From assembly GCF_001006785.1 (NCBI RefSeq), contig NZ_CDHO01000003.1:186001-250000 (forward strand): a stretch of DNA of 64,000 nucleotides. The letters are read 5' to 3'. This stretch comes from Hyphomicrobium_B sp001006785. GTDB lineage: Bacteria > Pseudomonadota > Alphaproteobacteria > Rhizobiales > Hyphomicrobiaceae. Position 1 is the stretch's first letter, and each line of letters starts with the position of its first letter. Made by a program: the position numbers and the translations under genes. Positions 16,560 through 28,306 of the stretch are shown here, piece by piece. The notes under the pieces were generated by a model. It was given only the letters and a program-made list of their open reading frames with translations. It was not told the origin of the DNA and searched no databases.

Positions 16560-16760
16560 TTACGGCGTCTCGTTCTCTCTCTTTAGTGGCGCAGACACGT
16601 AGGCCGAAAGCGCAAGCACGACATCGTACGGTCCCGGGCGCTTCTTCTGAAGCAGTTCGTCGACAGCCATCGCTTCTGCAAGGATGTCGTCGATCTCCTG
16701 CGCCGACAGCTTCGTCTCAGATCCAGCACCTGAGCCGTTACTTTGCCGTGGACTAAGCAT
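16560..16760 (-). CDS. Small hypothetical protein
   Basis: A 66-residue frame from ATG 16760 with AAGG about 10 bases upstream; a TTG start at 16775 is an alternative. The sequence (KLSAQEIDDILAEAMAVDEL in the middle) is helical and acidic, with no signal or membrane segment. I do not recognise it. Support is the ribosome site and sensible composition only. Confidence 0.45.
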   Translation of the reverse strand: MLSPRQSNGSGAGSETKLSAQEIDDILAEAMAVDELLQKKRPGPYDVVLALSAYVSAPLKRENETP

Positions 16761-17144
16761 CGTGCAAACCTTCAATTCTCAGTGACGTTTAAGCCCGCCA
16801 AAGGGCAACGCAATCAGCAAGACCAAACAGCAAAGGCACAGCAGCTTTTCCTCGCACGACGCGCAAGGAGGCCATCATCGAACGGCCCGGAAACGCAAAA
16901 AATTGGAACCTCGATTTACACAACGATATTATATCCGATGATGCAAGACGTATACGGACAATTTCCAGTTTGATGTTCGTTCCGTCGTTCAAAACTAAAA
17001 GTATTCGGGAGCCTTGCATGTGGGAACACAGCGTGCCGGCGGCAAGCTCTTGCGCTCGCGACCGGTAAAGTCTTCCGCGACCTCAAGGAACCGTGCACAC
17101 CGACTGCTGTTTAATTTGTCGACGGGGGTTAGCGGAGGTAGCCC
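16761..17144. other. Intergenic region, AT-richer
   Basis: 384 bp, divergent between the small hypothetical gene and the exported gene at 17145. It contains an AT-rich patch around 16910-17000 that is a likely promoter area. Overlapping short frames on both strands show no recognisable product. Confidence 0.45.
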
Positions 17145-17810
17145 ATGAACTCTCGCATTTACATGATGGCCGTAGCGTCGCTGATCGCGACAACGCCCGC
17201 CGTGGCCCAAACAGCCACAAATCCTGACACGACCACAAATCCTGGCACGACGGATTTAACAACGCCGCCAGCATCCGGTTCTGGCAGCGCACTAACTCCG
17301 TCGCCCTCAACAAGTTCGAGCACTACAACAGGTTCTTCCGAACCTCCCGTCACCGCCAACCCATCCCCGGTCGAACCGAGCAGGCTCGATCCCTCTGCGC
17401 CAAGCGAGCAGCGGTTGATAATTGATCCCGGATCGGGAGCCGGCAGCACGACGACAAATCCCGCTGATAATTCGTCAAATCCGGGCGCCCCAGGAAGCAG
17501 CTATAACGCTATTCTGGAAAATGGTTCTTCGAGCAACGGCGCGAGCACCGGCAGCTCCGGCCTTGGCGTTACCCCGGCACCTTCGGCTTTGTCGCCGAGC
17601 ATGTACCCGCGACCTTTGACGACCCCGTCGCTACACAACCCAGCGAGCAATTATCCCGCAGCGCTGACGGCGCCGGTGTTCCCGCAACCCAGCACGACGA
17701 CATCTACGGGCCTGGGATCGTCCGCCATGAGATCACGGCTGTCGGCACATAGCAGCGTGCAAAGCCATCCGCTTTCCATTAGCCACGCACATGCTGGAAG
17801 TCATCGGTAA
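17145..17810 (+). CDS. Exported Thr/Ser/Pro-rich low-complexity protein
   Basis: 221 residues with a strong GGAGGT ribosome site. A signal peptide (MNSRIYMMAVASLIATTPAV, cleavage after AVAQ) is followed by a disordered chain of Thr, Ser, Pro, Gly and Asn, with TNPDTTTNPGTTD near the start and a His/Ser-rich tail (SHPLSISHAHAGSHR). No domain recognised. Similar in composition to the protein at 14829-15170. Possible surface or periplasmic linker protein. Confidence 0.6.
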   Translation: MNSRIYMMAVASLIATTPAVAQTATNPDTTTNPGTTDLTTPPASGSGSALTPSPSTSSSTTTGSSEPPVTANPSPVEPSRLDPSAPSEQRLIIDPGSGAGSTTTNPADNSSNPGAPGSSYNAILENGSSSNGASTGSSGLGVTPAPSALSPSMYPRPLTTPSLHNPASNYPAALTAPVFPQPSTTTSTGLGSSAMRSRLSAHSSVQSHPLSISHAHAGSHR

Positions 17811-17849
17811 TGCACGACAAAGCGAGCGGTCCGATTGTGAGCCGCATGC

Positions 17850-17892
17850 CGCTCTCGGTTACAAAGGTGTGATGCGCTAAAAACCGAGAGCG
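17850..17892. terminator. Possible hairpin between convergent genes
   Basis: Perfect 11-bp inverted repeat CGCTCTCGGTT / AACCGAGAGCG with a 21-nt loop, directly abutting the lpd stop. There is no U-tract on either side, so it may act as an RNA-stabilising end rather than an intrinsic terminator. Confidence 0.4.
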
Positions 17893-19332
17893 CTACGCTC
17901 GCTTTTGCGGCGGCAGATCGGTACAAACGCCTTCGAAAACCTCGGCTGCCATTCCGACGCTTTCCGAAAGCGTCGGATGCGGATGGATCGTCTTGCCGAT
18001 ATCGATCGCATCGGCGCCCATCTCGATCGCGAGACAAATTTCCGAAATCAGATTTCCCGCTTCGATCCCCACGATGCCGCCGCCGATAATACGCTGCGTC
18101 TCGGTGTCGAATAGAAGTTTCGTCAGACCGTCGTCCCGTCCGTTGGCGATGGCACGTCCGGATGCCGCCCACGGGAACACGGCTTTACGATAAGAGATCC
18201 CCTGACGCTTCGCCTCGATTTCGGTAACGCCTGACCACGCAATTTCAGGGTCCGTGTAGGCGACGGAAGGAAACTGACGCGCATCGAAAAAGCTCGTCCT
18301 CCCGGCGGCGTTCTCAGCCGCGACATGCCCCTCGTGAACAGCTTTGTGCGCAAGCATCGGTTCGCCCGCGACGTCACCGATTGCGAAGATGTGTTCCACG
18401 TTCGTCCGCATCTGCTTGTCGACGGAAATGAAACCGCGCTCGGTGACGGCGACTCCCGCTTTGTCGGCGCCGATCAGCATGCTGTTCGGTCTTCGCCCGA
18501 CCGCGACGAGAACAAGATCATAGGCGAGCGCCTCTTCCGGCGCATTCTTGCCCTCAAAGCGGACATGAATGCCATCCGCCTTGGCATCGGCGGCAACGAC
18601 CTTTGTTTGCGTCATCACACGATCAAAGCGCCGCGCATTCGCTTTCTGCCATACTGAGACAAGATCGCGATCGGCGCCGAGCATCACCCCGTCGAGCGCT
18701 TCGACGACGTCGATGCGCGCGCCGAGTGTCGAATAGACAGTCGCCATTTCAAGCCCGATGATACCGCCGCCGATCACGAGCATCCGCTTCGGGATCTGTC
18801 GCAACTCCAGCGCGCCGGTTGAATCGACGATACGCGGATCATCCGGCAGGAACGGCAATGTGACCGCTTCCGAGCCCGCCGCGATGATCGCATTGTCAAA
18901 TCGCACGTGCGCTACGTGATGGTCTGCGGTCGTAACGACGAGATGATGAGGATCGGAAAACGTCCCGGTTCCTTGCAGAACGATGACCTTCCGCGCCTTG
19001 GCCATCGCAGCGAGTCCGTTGGTCAACTTCTTGACGACGGCATCCTTGTGCCCGGCGAGCTTTTTGAGATCGATCTCAGGATTTGCGAATGCCACGCCGT
19101 GTGCCGCCAACCTGCGCGCCGCGTCGATAATGAAAGCGGTATGCAGCAACGCTTTGGAAGGAATGCAGCCGACATTCAGGCAAACGCCGCCAAGCACAGG
19201 CCAGCGGTCAATAAGGATCACGCGCGCGCCAAGATCGGCCGCACGAAACGCCGCGGAATAGCCCCCCGGCCCCGCACCGAGCACGACGACATCGCAGGTG
19301 TGGTCCGGCTCCCGCGTGCTTTCTGCGCTCAT
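17893..19332 (-). CDS. lpdA: Dihydrolipoyl dehydrogenase (E3)
   Basis: 479 residues from ATG 19332. It has the FAD Rossmann motif VVLGAGPGGYSAAFRAADLG, the redox disulphide GGVCLNVGC (Cys51, Cys56), the NAD-binding site VIGGGIIGLEMATVY and the C-terminal active-site HPHPTLSE (about 450-457). It reoxidises the dihydrolipoyl group of E2 and makes NADH. No N-terminal lipoyl domain is fused. It is the third gene of the aceE-aceF-lpd operon, 14 bp after aceF, so it serves the pyruvate dehydrogenase complex. A longer frame to 19449 lies inside aceF and is not used. Confidence 0.95.
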   Translation of the reverse strand: MSAESTREPDHTCDVVVLGAGPGGYSAAFRAADLGARVILIDRWPVLGGVCLNVGCIPSKALLHTAFIIDAARRLAAHGVAFANPEIDLKKLAGHKDAVVKKLTNGLAAMAKARKVIVLQGTGTFSDPHHLVVTTADHHVAHVRFDNAIIAAGSEAVTLPFLPDDPRIVDSTGALELRQIPKRMLVIGGGIIGLEMATVYSTLGARIDVVEALDGVMLGADRDLVSVWQKANARRFDRVMTQTKVVAADAKADGIHVRFEGKNAPEEALAYDLVLVAVGRRPNSMLIGADKAGVAVTERGFISVDKQMRTNVEHIFAIGDVAGEPMLAHKAVHEGHVAAENAAGRTSFFDARQFPSVAYTDPEIAWSGVTEIEAKRQGISYRKAVFPWAASGRAIANGRDDGLTKLLFDTETQRIIGGGIVGIEAGNLISEICLAIEMGADAIDIGKTIHPHPTLSESVGMAAEVFEGVCTDLPPQKRA

Positions 19333-19346
19333 CGCATTCTCATTCC

Positions 19347-20639
19347 TTACAGAACCAGCTGACGCACATCGGCGAGCGCCCCGCAAATCTTGCGCAGAAA
19401 GCGCGCGGCCGACGCACCATCGACGGCGCGATGATCGTACGACAGGCACAGCGGCAGCATCAGTCGCGGCTGGAAAGCGGCTCCGTCCCAGACGGGCTGC
19501 ATCTTCGCGCGAACGGCGCCGAGGATCGCGACTTCGGGTGCATTGACGATCGGTGTGAACGTCGTGCCGCCGATCCCGCCGAGGCTCGAAATCGAGAACG
19601 TGCCGCCGCTGATATCCGTTGGCGTGATCTTGCCTTCGCGCATGCGCGCCGAGACAGCCGCCAGTTCCTGGCTGAGTTCGAGAACGCCTTTACGGTCCAC
19701 ATCGCGAATGACCGGAACCACAAGGCCGTCCGGCGTGTCGACCGCAACGCCAATATTGTAGTAGCGCTTGAGGATCAGCGCGTCTTTCGATGGCGACAGC
19801 GAAGCGTTGACGTCGGGAAATTCCTTCAAGGCGGAAACCGCCGCCTTCAGCAGAAACGCAACCAGCGTCACGCGATAGCCTTTGTGCTTCGCGTCAGCAT
19901 CGAGTTCCTTGCGATAGCCTTCAAGATCCGTGATGTCGGCCTCGTCGGCGTTCGTGACATGCGGCACGTTGAGCCAGGCGCGATGCAGATTCGGGCCGGT
20001 CAGACGCTTCAATCGCGACATCGGCCTAGTTTCGACAGGTCCGTATTTTGCGAAGTCCTGCGCTGGAATTTCGGGAATGCCTAGGCTACCGCCGCCATCA
20101 CTGCGCGCGATGTATTTCTTTACGTCCTCCTTGGTGATGCGCCCCTTCTCACCGGTGCCGGAAATTTTCGTGAGATCGACGCCAAGCTCACGCGCGGTCC
20201 GCCGCACCGATGGGCTCGCATGCACGGAGCCAAAGTCCTTGGGCGCAGGCAAGTCACCGTCTTTCGTCTCGAACTTCGCAGCTTCGGACGGCGTCTCATC
20301 ATTAGCTTGAGGAAGCCCTTTTTCACTTGCCGCTGGCGCGTCACGATCAGCGTCCCCATCATCGCTCGCGGGTTTATCTTTCGATTTTCCGTTGCCGTTA
20401 GAAGAAACGTCCAATCGAATGATCGCGCTGCCCTCGCTGACCTTGTCGCCGATGCCAACAAGAATTTCCGCGACTTTTCCCTGCTGCGGCGACGGCACAT
20501 CCATCGCCGCCTTATCGCTTTCGAGCGTGATCAGCGGATCGTCGACCTTCACTTCGTCGCCCGCCTTCACCTGAATTTCGACAACCGGCACGTTGTCGAA
20601 ATCACCGATATTGGGAACCTTGACGTCTATCAGCGGCAT
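19347..20639 (-). CDS. aceF: Pyruvate dehydrogenase E2, dihydrolipoyl acetyltransferase
   Basis: 430 residues. A single lipoyl domain occupies about 1-78, with the lipoylated lysine at 43 in ESDKAAMDV. A charged linker follows (about 80-130), then the peripheral-subunit-binding domain (ASPSVRRTARELGVDLTKIS), then the acetyltransferase core ending with DHRAVDG (402-408), whose His and Asp are catalytic. E. coli AceF has three lipoyl domains; one is common in alphaproteobacteria. It transfers acetyl groups to CoA and forms the complex core. It is 16 bp after aceE. Confidence 0.95.
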   Translation of the reverse strand: MPLIDVKVPNIGDFDNVPVVEIQVKAGDEVKVDDPLITLESDKAAMDVPSPQQGKVAEILVGIGDKVSEGSAIIRLDVSSNGNGKSKDKPASDDGDADRDAPAASEKGLPQANDETPSEAAKFETKDGDLPAPKDFGSVHASPSVRRTARELGVDLTKISGTGEKGRITKEDVKKYIARSDGGGSLGIPEIPAQDFAKYGPVETRPMSRLKRLTGPNLHRAWLNVPHVTNADEADITDLEGYRKELDADAKHKGYRVTLVAFLLKAAVSALKEFPDVNASLSPSKDALILKRYYNIGVAVDTPDGLVVPVIRDVDRKGVLELSQELAAVSARMREGKITPTDISGGTFSISSLGGIGGTTFTPIVNAPEVAILGAVRAKMQPVWDGAAFQPRLMLPLCLSYDHRAVDGASAARFLRKICGALADVRQLVL

Positions 20640-20655
20640 TTCATTCGCCTGTCGG

Positions 20656-23331
<2,676 letters not shown>

Positions 23332-23672
23332 GACATTCCCTGTCTGCCATTCCTTGGCATTTGCGGCGCGATCGCCAGACTTTATTAAACTCATCAGAGG
23401 CACTTGAGTTCGAGTCGTTAACGTTGCAAATGCGCCAACGCATCAGCTCTGCGAACGGAACGAACCGCCTCTTTCTTAGATAGTAAGGCAGGCGGGCTCT
23501 CTGAAGGATCAGGTCTTCAGTTCAGGTTGAAAAATCGTAACTCGTTCCAAGGCGTTCGGGGCACCCGCCGATTGCAACGCAGCGACGAAAAGCATTGACG
23601 CCGGGGCATCCCGCGCAGACCTTGATCAAACGTGCGTCGCGAACAGCGCCCATCGAGCGAGGAAGTCTGACC

Positions 23673-24065
23673 ATGCCTCCCGCCTCCAAATCGTTTGTGC
23701 ATGCGGTTCATCTGAGCGTTGCCGGTCTTGCGCTCAGCGTGATGCCTTTTTCATCATCTGCCTTGGCGTATGAATCGGCGTCCGGCCCCCGCGTGCGCGG
23801 ACTGGGCGTTGTCTCGGCGCCGGTCGATCGTCGGGGCCCAACTCTATTGCCCGATCCATTGATCACGCCGGACTCCGGCTTTTTGGGAAGCGGCACGGGC
23901 GGGGCGGTGAGCAATGGCAATGCCGCCGGTCTACCCTCGATCGTACCGCCGCCACCGAAACCGGTCCGCATCGTCACGCCGGTCGTTCGCAAGGCGACGC
24001 CCGGCACGGGAAACAGAGGGCGAAAAGCTCGCGGGCGGATTATCCTGCAAAAGCCGAACGGCTGA
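23673..24065 (+). CDS. Small exported proline/glycine-rich protein, unknown
   Basis: 130 residues from ATG 23673 (GAGGAAG upstream). A signal peptide with a long hydrophobic core (HLSVAGLALSVMPFSSSALA) is followed by a Pro/Gly-rich chain with PSIVPPPPKPVRIVTPVVRK and a basic tail (RGRKARGRIILQKPNG). No known domain. It may be a periplasmic protein binding an anionic surface such as peptidoglycan or LPS, but that is a guess from charge. Confidence 0.6.
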   Translation: MPPASKSFVHAVHLSVAGLALSVMPFSSSALAYESASGPRVRGLGVVSAPVDRRGPTLLPDPLITPDSGFLGSGTGGAVSNGNAAGLPSIVPPPPKPVRIVTPVVRKATPGTGNRGRKARGRIILQKPNG

Positions 24066-24221
24066 CGAGCCGCCTAGCCGAAGCACCTCCGTGCGATGCA
24101 CCAAAGACGCGATGCAGTGGAAATCTGCACGCACGGGCGCAAATTTGTCTGTGATCGTCAAACTCGTGTGGCAGGTTCGGCGCCTCAAACCCGATTGCGC
24201 AACTCACAGGAGTTTCAGCAC

Positions 24222-24518
24222 ATGCGCCAGGTTCCTCTCATGATGGCGGCCGGCCTGCTCGCCGGCGCGTTAGCAGGCACTCCGGCCGAGGCAAAGTCGT
24301 GCTTCAAGAAAGCGGCGGTTGGCGACGCGCTGACGCAAGACCTCGCCAAGTTCCAAGTCGACGCGATGCTCCTGCAGTCCACCGACTGGAGCATCTACTT
24401 CACGTACATTTCGAGCGGCACGACGCCCGGCTACACGTTCGGCAAGCGCTCGTACAAGTGCGCGCCGGGGAGTGTCGGTTGGGAATGTCGCGGATCGGCG
24501 ACGCTCTGCAAGCTCTGA
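24222..24518 (+). CDS. Small exported cysteine protein, DLAKF family member 1
   Basis: 98 residues from ATG 24222 with CAGGAG upstream. A signal peptide (MRQVPLMMAAGLLAGALAGT, cleavage after AEA) leaves a mature protein of about 74 residues with four cysteines. It carries ALTQDLAKFQVDAMLLQST and ends CAPGSVGWECRGSATLCKL. The protein at 48444-48704 has the same layout (DLAKF, then a Ser, then a C...C...C ending), so the two look like paralogues. Unknown function; probable disulphide-bonded periplasmic protein. A terminator follows. Confidence 0.7.
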   Translation: MRQVPLMMAAGLLAGALAGTPAEAKSCFKKAAVGDALTQDLAKFQVDAMLLQSTDWSIYFTYISSGTTPGYTFGKRSYKCAPGSVGWECRGSATLCKL

Positions 24519-24541
24519 GACTTATCGAACGTCACGAGAAA

Positions 24542-24580
24542 CGCGCGAGATGCCGTTGAACTACGGCTTCGCGCGTTTTT
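24542..24580 (+). terminator. Intrinsic terminator
   Basis: Stem CGCGCG...CCG / CGG...CGCGCG followed by TTTTT (24576-24580), 23 bp after the small exported gene. It overlaps the tail of the leftward gene ending at 24561. Confidence 0.7.
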
Positions 24581-25370
24581 GCTTGCCGGCATTGGCTGCT
24601 ACCTGCGCTCCGATTTTGGGAACGCCGCATTTTTCCATCGGCGACGCCGTCGTCGTCCAATTGTCCATCGTGACGGTGACGACGTACCTCCGGCAATCCG
24701 GCCCTGCACCCTCGACGAATTTCACCTGGAACAGCGCGTCCTTCGGCTTGCGCTGACGCGGCCACACGAACACGCCGCCGTCCGGCGTCTTGGCCACGGC
24801 ACGCTCGATCGCGATGCGCGCGTTCTCAAAATCCCGCACCGAAAACCGCATCAAAAGCGATCGGGAAATATCCGGATTGAGCCCGACCGCCTCCGCACGC
24901 GCGCGATAGGCGTCTGGCGAACCAGCGTCGGACTCGCTCGGCGCATTCGCAGCAGGAGAATCCATCGGCTCCGATTTGATTGGAGGCGCTTCCGTGACTG
25001 GCGTTGCCTCTGGCAATGGCACGGGAGTCTCTACGGCCTGCGACGGCTGTTGCGGCGCCGACACCAGAGGCCGGCTGGCGACGATTTCATTCGGAACGGC
25101 CGACGCCGGAATCAAGCTGGCAATCGCGCTTGAAACGCGTGAGGCCAAATCCGGCATACGCCTCAGCAGCGCGCCGTCATCGTGCGTAAAGACCCAGGCG
25201 CCGCCAACGATGATCGCAAGCGACGTACACCACGCGAGCACGTCATTCGCGCGCGCGACGGGACCGCCAATTCTCTCTCCGGCGTCCAATTCGAATTCGG
25301 TGGTGTAAAGATCATCCTCGTCATAGATCGAATACGTTTCGAAAGCCGACGAGCGCAGCGGAACCGACAT
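24561..25370 (-). CDS. Membrane-anchored protein of unknown function
   Basis: 269 residues. An acidic N-terminus (about 1-42) precedes one membrane helix (VLAWCTSLAIIVGGAWVF). A Pro/Glu/Ala-rich linker (about 90-160) follows, then a compact C-terminal domain with FVWPRQRKPKDALFQVKFVE and CRRYVVTVTMDNWTTTASP, holding two cysteines. The topology suggests a cytoplasmic N-terminus and a periplasmic C-terminal domain. No family recognised. Confidence 0.65.
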   Translation of the reverse strand: MSVPLRSSAFETYSIYDEDDLYTTEFELDAGERIGGPVARANDVLAWCTSLAIIVGGAWVFTHDDGALLRRMPDLASRVSSAIASLIPASAVPNEIVASRPLVSAPQQPSQAVETPVPLPEATPVTEAPPIKSEPMDSPAANAPSESDAGSPDAYRARAEAVGLNPDISRSLLMRFSVRDFENARIAIERAVAKTPDGGVFVWPRQRKPKDALFQVKFVEGAGPDCRRYVVTVTMDNWTTTASPMEKCGVPKIGAQVAANAGKQKRAKP

Positions 25371-25445
25371 GACGACCCTTCCGTCTCATTTTCTGTCGAT
25401 ATCCCGCTGGCGACAAAGAAATCAGGGACTTCGGGGCAAAAAGAT

Positions 25446-25474
25446 GACCCGCCGTTCAACTTGCACGGCGGGTC
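25446..25474 (-). terminator. Intrinsic terminator after cytochrome gene
   Basis: Perfect 9-bp stem GACCCGCCG / CGGCGGGTC; on the reverse strand it is followed within 4 bases by TTTTT (complement of 25438-25442). It ends the leftward cytochrome c transcript. Confidence 0.75.
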
Positions 25475-25555
25475 TGAAATTTCGTGAAATGTTGCGAATT
25501 CGGAGAGCCGCGCGATAGCGTGAGAATTAATCCTATCACTACGGCTATCAGGCGC

Positions 25556-26167
25556 TTACTTGGGATGCTCCGGCAGCTTCAATCCTGCAAGGTAGGTCGC
25601 GAGAGATTTGATCTCGCCCTCGTCGATGGACTTCATCAACGCAACCATGCCCGGGTAAGTATTGCGCTCACCTGTATGAAAATCCGTCATCGTCTTGAGC
25701 AGATATTCGTCCTGCTGCCCGGCGAGGCGCGGCCTGACCATATCGCCCTGATAATGCTCCTGGTGACATCCTCTGCAGTTCAACGGATTGAGCGCTGCAC
25801 GCGCCTTCGCTTTGACGTCATCCGCTGCGGCGGGTTGCTGCAAATCCGGCCAAGGCAAGTTCGCGAAGTGCGTCGCAAGCGCTTCCATGTCGGCCTGGCT
25901 GAGAGGTTCGACGATCGGAGCCATCTGCTCGTTCTTGCGGTGCCCGATTTTGAATAGGCGCAGCTGATTCAGCAGGTAATAGCGTTTCTGCCCCCAGATA
26001 TTCGGAATGGTCTTGTCGATTGGAACGCCGTTCTCGCCGTGACAGCCGGCGCAAACGGTGGCGAGTTCATCTATCGATTGAGCGGATGCGGAATGCGGTC
26101 GCGAAACTGCGATGCAGACGATGGCCAGAATGCCGATAAGAAACTCGCGCGCGGTGAGCTTATTCAT
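25556..26167 (-). CDS. Diheme cytochrome c (c4-like)
   Basis: 203 residues from ATG 26167 with GGAGGG 6 bases upstream. The signal peptide ends near ASA. Two class I heme c sites: CAGCH (39-43) and CRGCH (131-135), each followed by a methionine region suitable as axial ligand (QMAPIVEPLS and YPGMVALM). This two-domain form is the cytochrome c4/c-553 family (COG2863), a periplasmic electron carrier to terminal oxidases or alcohol dehydrogenases. No oxidase genes are adjacent, and the gene appears monocistronic. Confidence 0.9.
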   Translation of the reverse strand: MNKLTAREFLIGILAIVCIAVSRPHSASAQSIDELATVCAGCHGENGVPIDKTIPNIWGQKRYYLLNQLRLFKIGHRKNEQMAPIVEPLSQADMEALATHFANLPWPDLQQPAAADDVKAKARAALNPLNCRGCHQEHYQGDMVRPRLAGQQDEYLLKTMTDFHTGERNTYPGMVALMKSIDEGEIKSLATYLAGLKLPEHPK

Positions 26168-26351
26168 CGATCCCTCCTGAATACCCGCAAGGAAAGCGTG
26201 GCGCGGAGCAAACGTCACCAAGCGGTGTTGAACGCGGACAATTTGTGGTGTCTGATCTTGAGAATGGAGATTTACGAAAGCACGCCTCTAGCGACAGTCA
26301 GTGAACACGCAATCGAATAGTCAGGCAAGCCCAAGTCGCAACGCCCGAGGG

Positions 26352-26909
26352 CTAGACCCGGTTGCGCGGCAGGACAAATTCCAGCCTAAGCTGCATTCTG
26401 ATCGGCTCATCCGACGCGTCCCCGCTGGGCCGGAAACCGACGGCACGATTTATGCGCAGCGCCGCATCGTTTCCTGACTTGACCTCGCTTTCCAGCGTCT
26501 CGATGCCCAACCCTTCGAATGCCGCAAGGCACGCGCGGAACAGCGCGGCGTATCCGAGGCCTCCGCCCCTGCCCTCCGCGATGATCAAGCGCCCAACCGC
26601 CGCTCGCTTTGCGTCGAGATCGATCTGATAAATTGCGATGGTGCCGACCGGCAGATCGTCGGCCGCGCGCCGGACGATAAACATCACGTCGGTCGGATTT
26701 TCGATGTAAGCGCGATACCAGGCTTGCTGCTGCGCCACCTCGATCAATCGTCCGTCATTGAACCAGATCCGGATGTCGTCGCGATTGCGCCACGCCCGCA
26801 TCATTTCGAGATCATCGGCGCCGATCGGCGTCAGATGAACGGCGTCGTCGACAAGAAGCTCCGACGGTATGACCGGCTTCGCCATGCTCGCTCCGGTGCC
26901 TCCGCTCAT
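26352..26909 (-). CDS. GNAT acetyltransferase, sugar-amine type candidate
   Basis: About 185 residues. Starts at GTG 26918, ATG 26909 and ATG 26885 are all possible; I use 26909. GNAT motifs: VHLTPIGADDLEMMRAWRNR at the N-terminus and the acetyl-CoA loop IIAEGRGGGLGYAALFRACL, then NDAALRINRAVGF. The RimJ/PseH-like subfamily includes enzymes that N-acetylate amino sugars. It directly follows the DegT aminotransferase (9 bp or less), so the pair may make an N-acetylated amino sugar for a surface glycan. That pathway assignment is inference. Confidence 0.82.
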   Translation of the reverse strand: MSGGTGASMAKPVIPSELLVDDAVHLTPIGADDLEMMRAWRNRDDIRIWFNDGRLIEVAQQQAWYRAYIENPTDVMFIVRRAADDLPVGTIAIYQIDLDAKRAAVGRLIIAEGRGGGLGYAALFRACLAAFEGLGIETLESEVKSGNDAALRINRAVGFRPSGDASDEPIRMQLRLEFVLPRNRV

Positions 26910-26918
26910 GGCATCCAC

Positions 26919-28061
26919 TCAGAGCGCCCGCTCGAGCCTGCTCTCAACGCATGTGCACACCGCGTCAACGACGCGGGCCACGTCGCCATCTGAAAGCTGC
27001 GGATGCAAAGGCAGAGACAGCACATGTTGCGACAGCCTTGCCGCTTTGGGACAAGCCGCGTGCTGATCCGCAAACATCGGATAATCGAGGTTGTTGCGGT
27101 AATGAACACCCGTGTTGATGCCGCGCGCATTCAAGCCCGCGATGAGTTTTTCGCGATCATCGATCAGGATTTGATATAGGTGGCGCGACGAGAAACATCC
27201 GGCCGCCGTCGGCACTGTTGCGATTTCCGCGCGCCCTGAAAAACCCTTGTCGTAAAGAGCGGCGATCTCCCGGCGGCGCGCATCGTGCGCATCAAGATGA
27301 GGCAACTGCGCCAGCCCGATCGCGGCCATGATTGAATTGCCGTGATACTTGTAGCCGACGGATTCCACCTCGTACTGCCACTTGTAGGCAGACGCATCGG
27401 CAGATCGCGCGTACGTATCCTTGTTGATTCCGAGCCAGCTCTTCCGGCGCGCCAGCGCATCGAAGTCTTCGTCGGCGAAACAGATCATGCCGGCATCCGC
27501 CGTCGGCAAATTCTTGACCGCCTGGAACGAATAGACCGTCACGTCTCCGCGCGGCGTCTCGCCGTTGAGCTTCGTCCCCGCCATGTGCGCCGCGTCGAGC
27601 ACGAGGACGAGCTTATGCCGCGTGCAGATTTCCGCGATCCGCGAAAGCTGGCCCGTATTGCCGCCAAGCCCGACGAAAACGACGGCGCGGGTGCGCGGCG
27701 TAATCTTGCGCTCGACATCATCCGGATCGAGACACAGATGCGCGTCGACGTCGGCGAACACCGGCTTCAGGTTCGCATGCAGAATGGCGTGGTTGGTCGA
27801 GACGAACGTGATCGGCGTGGTGATAACTTCATCGCCGTCCGCCCAGCCGTGCCGTTCCTTGTAGATGTCGAGTGCCAGATGCAGGCCGCTCGTCGCCGAG
27901 TTGAGAAAATGAGCATGAGGAAGACCGCTATAGCCCTTCCAGGCCTCTTCGAACGCGATCGTTTTGAAGCCGGCGCCGGTCCATCCTTTTTCCAGACATT
28001 CACGAATCTCACCGAGGCAAGCCTCGACATCGAACGTCGGGACGAACAACTGGATCGCCAT
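26919..28061 (-). CDS. DegT/DnrJ/EryC1 family sugar aminotransferase
   Basis: 380 residues from ATG 28061. PLP-dependent fold type I: substrate/PLP region FLNSATSGLHLAL, the Asp-X-X-His cofactor motif VLDAAHMAG (about 156-162), and the internal aldimine lysine at 183 in YSFQAVKNLPT. Family members aminate nucleotide-linked keto-sugars. It is followed immediately by a GNAT acetyltransferase on the same strand. No dehydratase, epimerase or glycosyltransferase lies beside it, so the substrate must be supplied from elsewhere. Confidence 0.9.
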   Translation of the reverse strand: MAIQLFVPTFDVEACLGEIRECLEKGWTGAGFKTIAFEEAWKGYSGLPHAHFLNSATSGLHLALDIYKERHGWADGDEVITTPITFVSTNHAILHANLKPVFADVDAHLCLDPDDVERKITPRTRAVVFVGLGGNTGQLSRIAEICTRHKLVLVLDAAHMAGTKLNGETPRGDVTVYSFQAVKNLPTADAGMICFADEDFDALARRKSWLGINKDTYARSADASAYKWQYEVESVGYKYHGNSIMAAIGLAQLPHLDAHDARRREIAALYDKGFSGRAEIATVPTAAGCFSSRHLYQILIDDREKLIAGLNARGINTGVHYRNNLDYPMFADQHAACPKAARLSQHVLSLPLHPQLSDGDVARVVDAVCTCVESRLERAL

Positions 28062-28185
28062 GAATGCAGTCCTCTCGGCCTTTGCGGGCCGCCATCGGCG
28101 CGCGACGATCAGCGTGGCTGCATGTGACCGGTCGAGGGACTGCGCAACGTGCTCGCTGGCGCGCAATATCCAACGATTCGATGTC

Positions 28186-28206
28186 GGCGGTCATTGATTG
28201 ACCGCC
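28186..28206 (-). terminator. Hairpin after membrane-protein gene
   Basis: 8-bp stem GGCGGTCA / TGACCGCC with a TTGAT loop, 100 bp past the stop of the leftward gene at 28307 and before the aminotransferase promoter. No U-tract; assignment is tentative. Confidence 0.4.
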
Positions 28207-28306
28207 GTTCAATTTGACAGGCGAGCGAGATTGGAGAGAGCGAACCGAAGGTCGGTTGGCGGAAGACTGGGCTCCCGCCACCTTCGCTCCAAACGGATCG
28301 CGTCGT

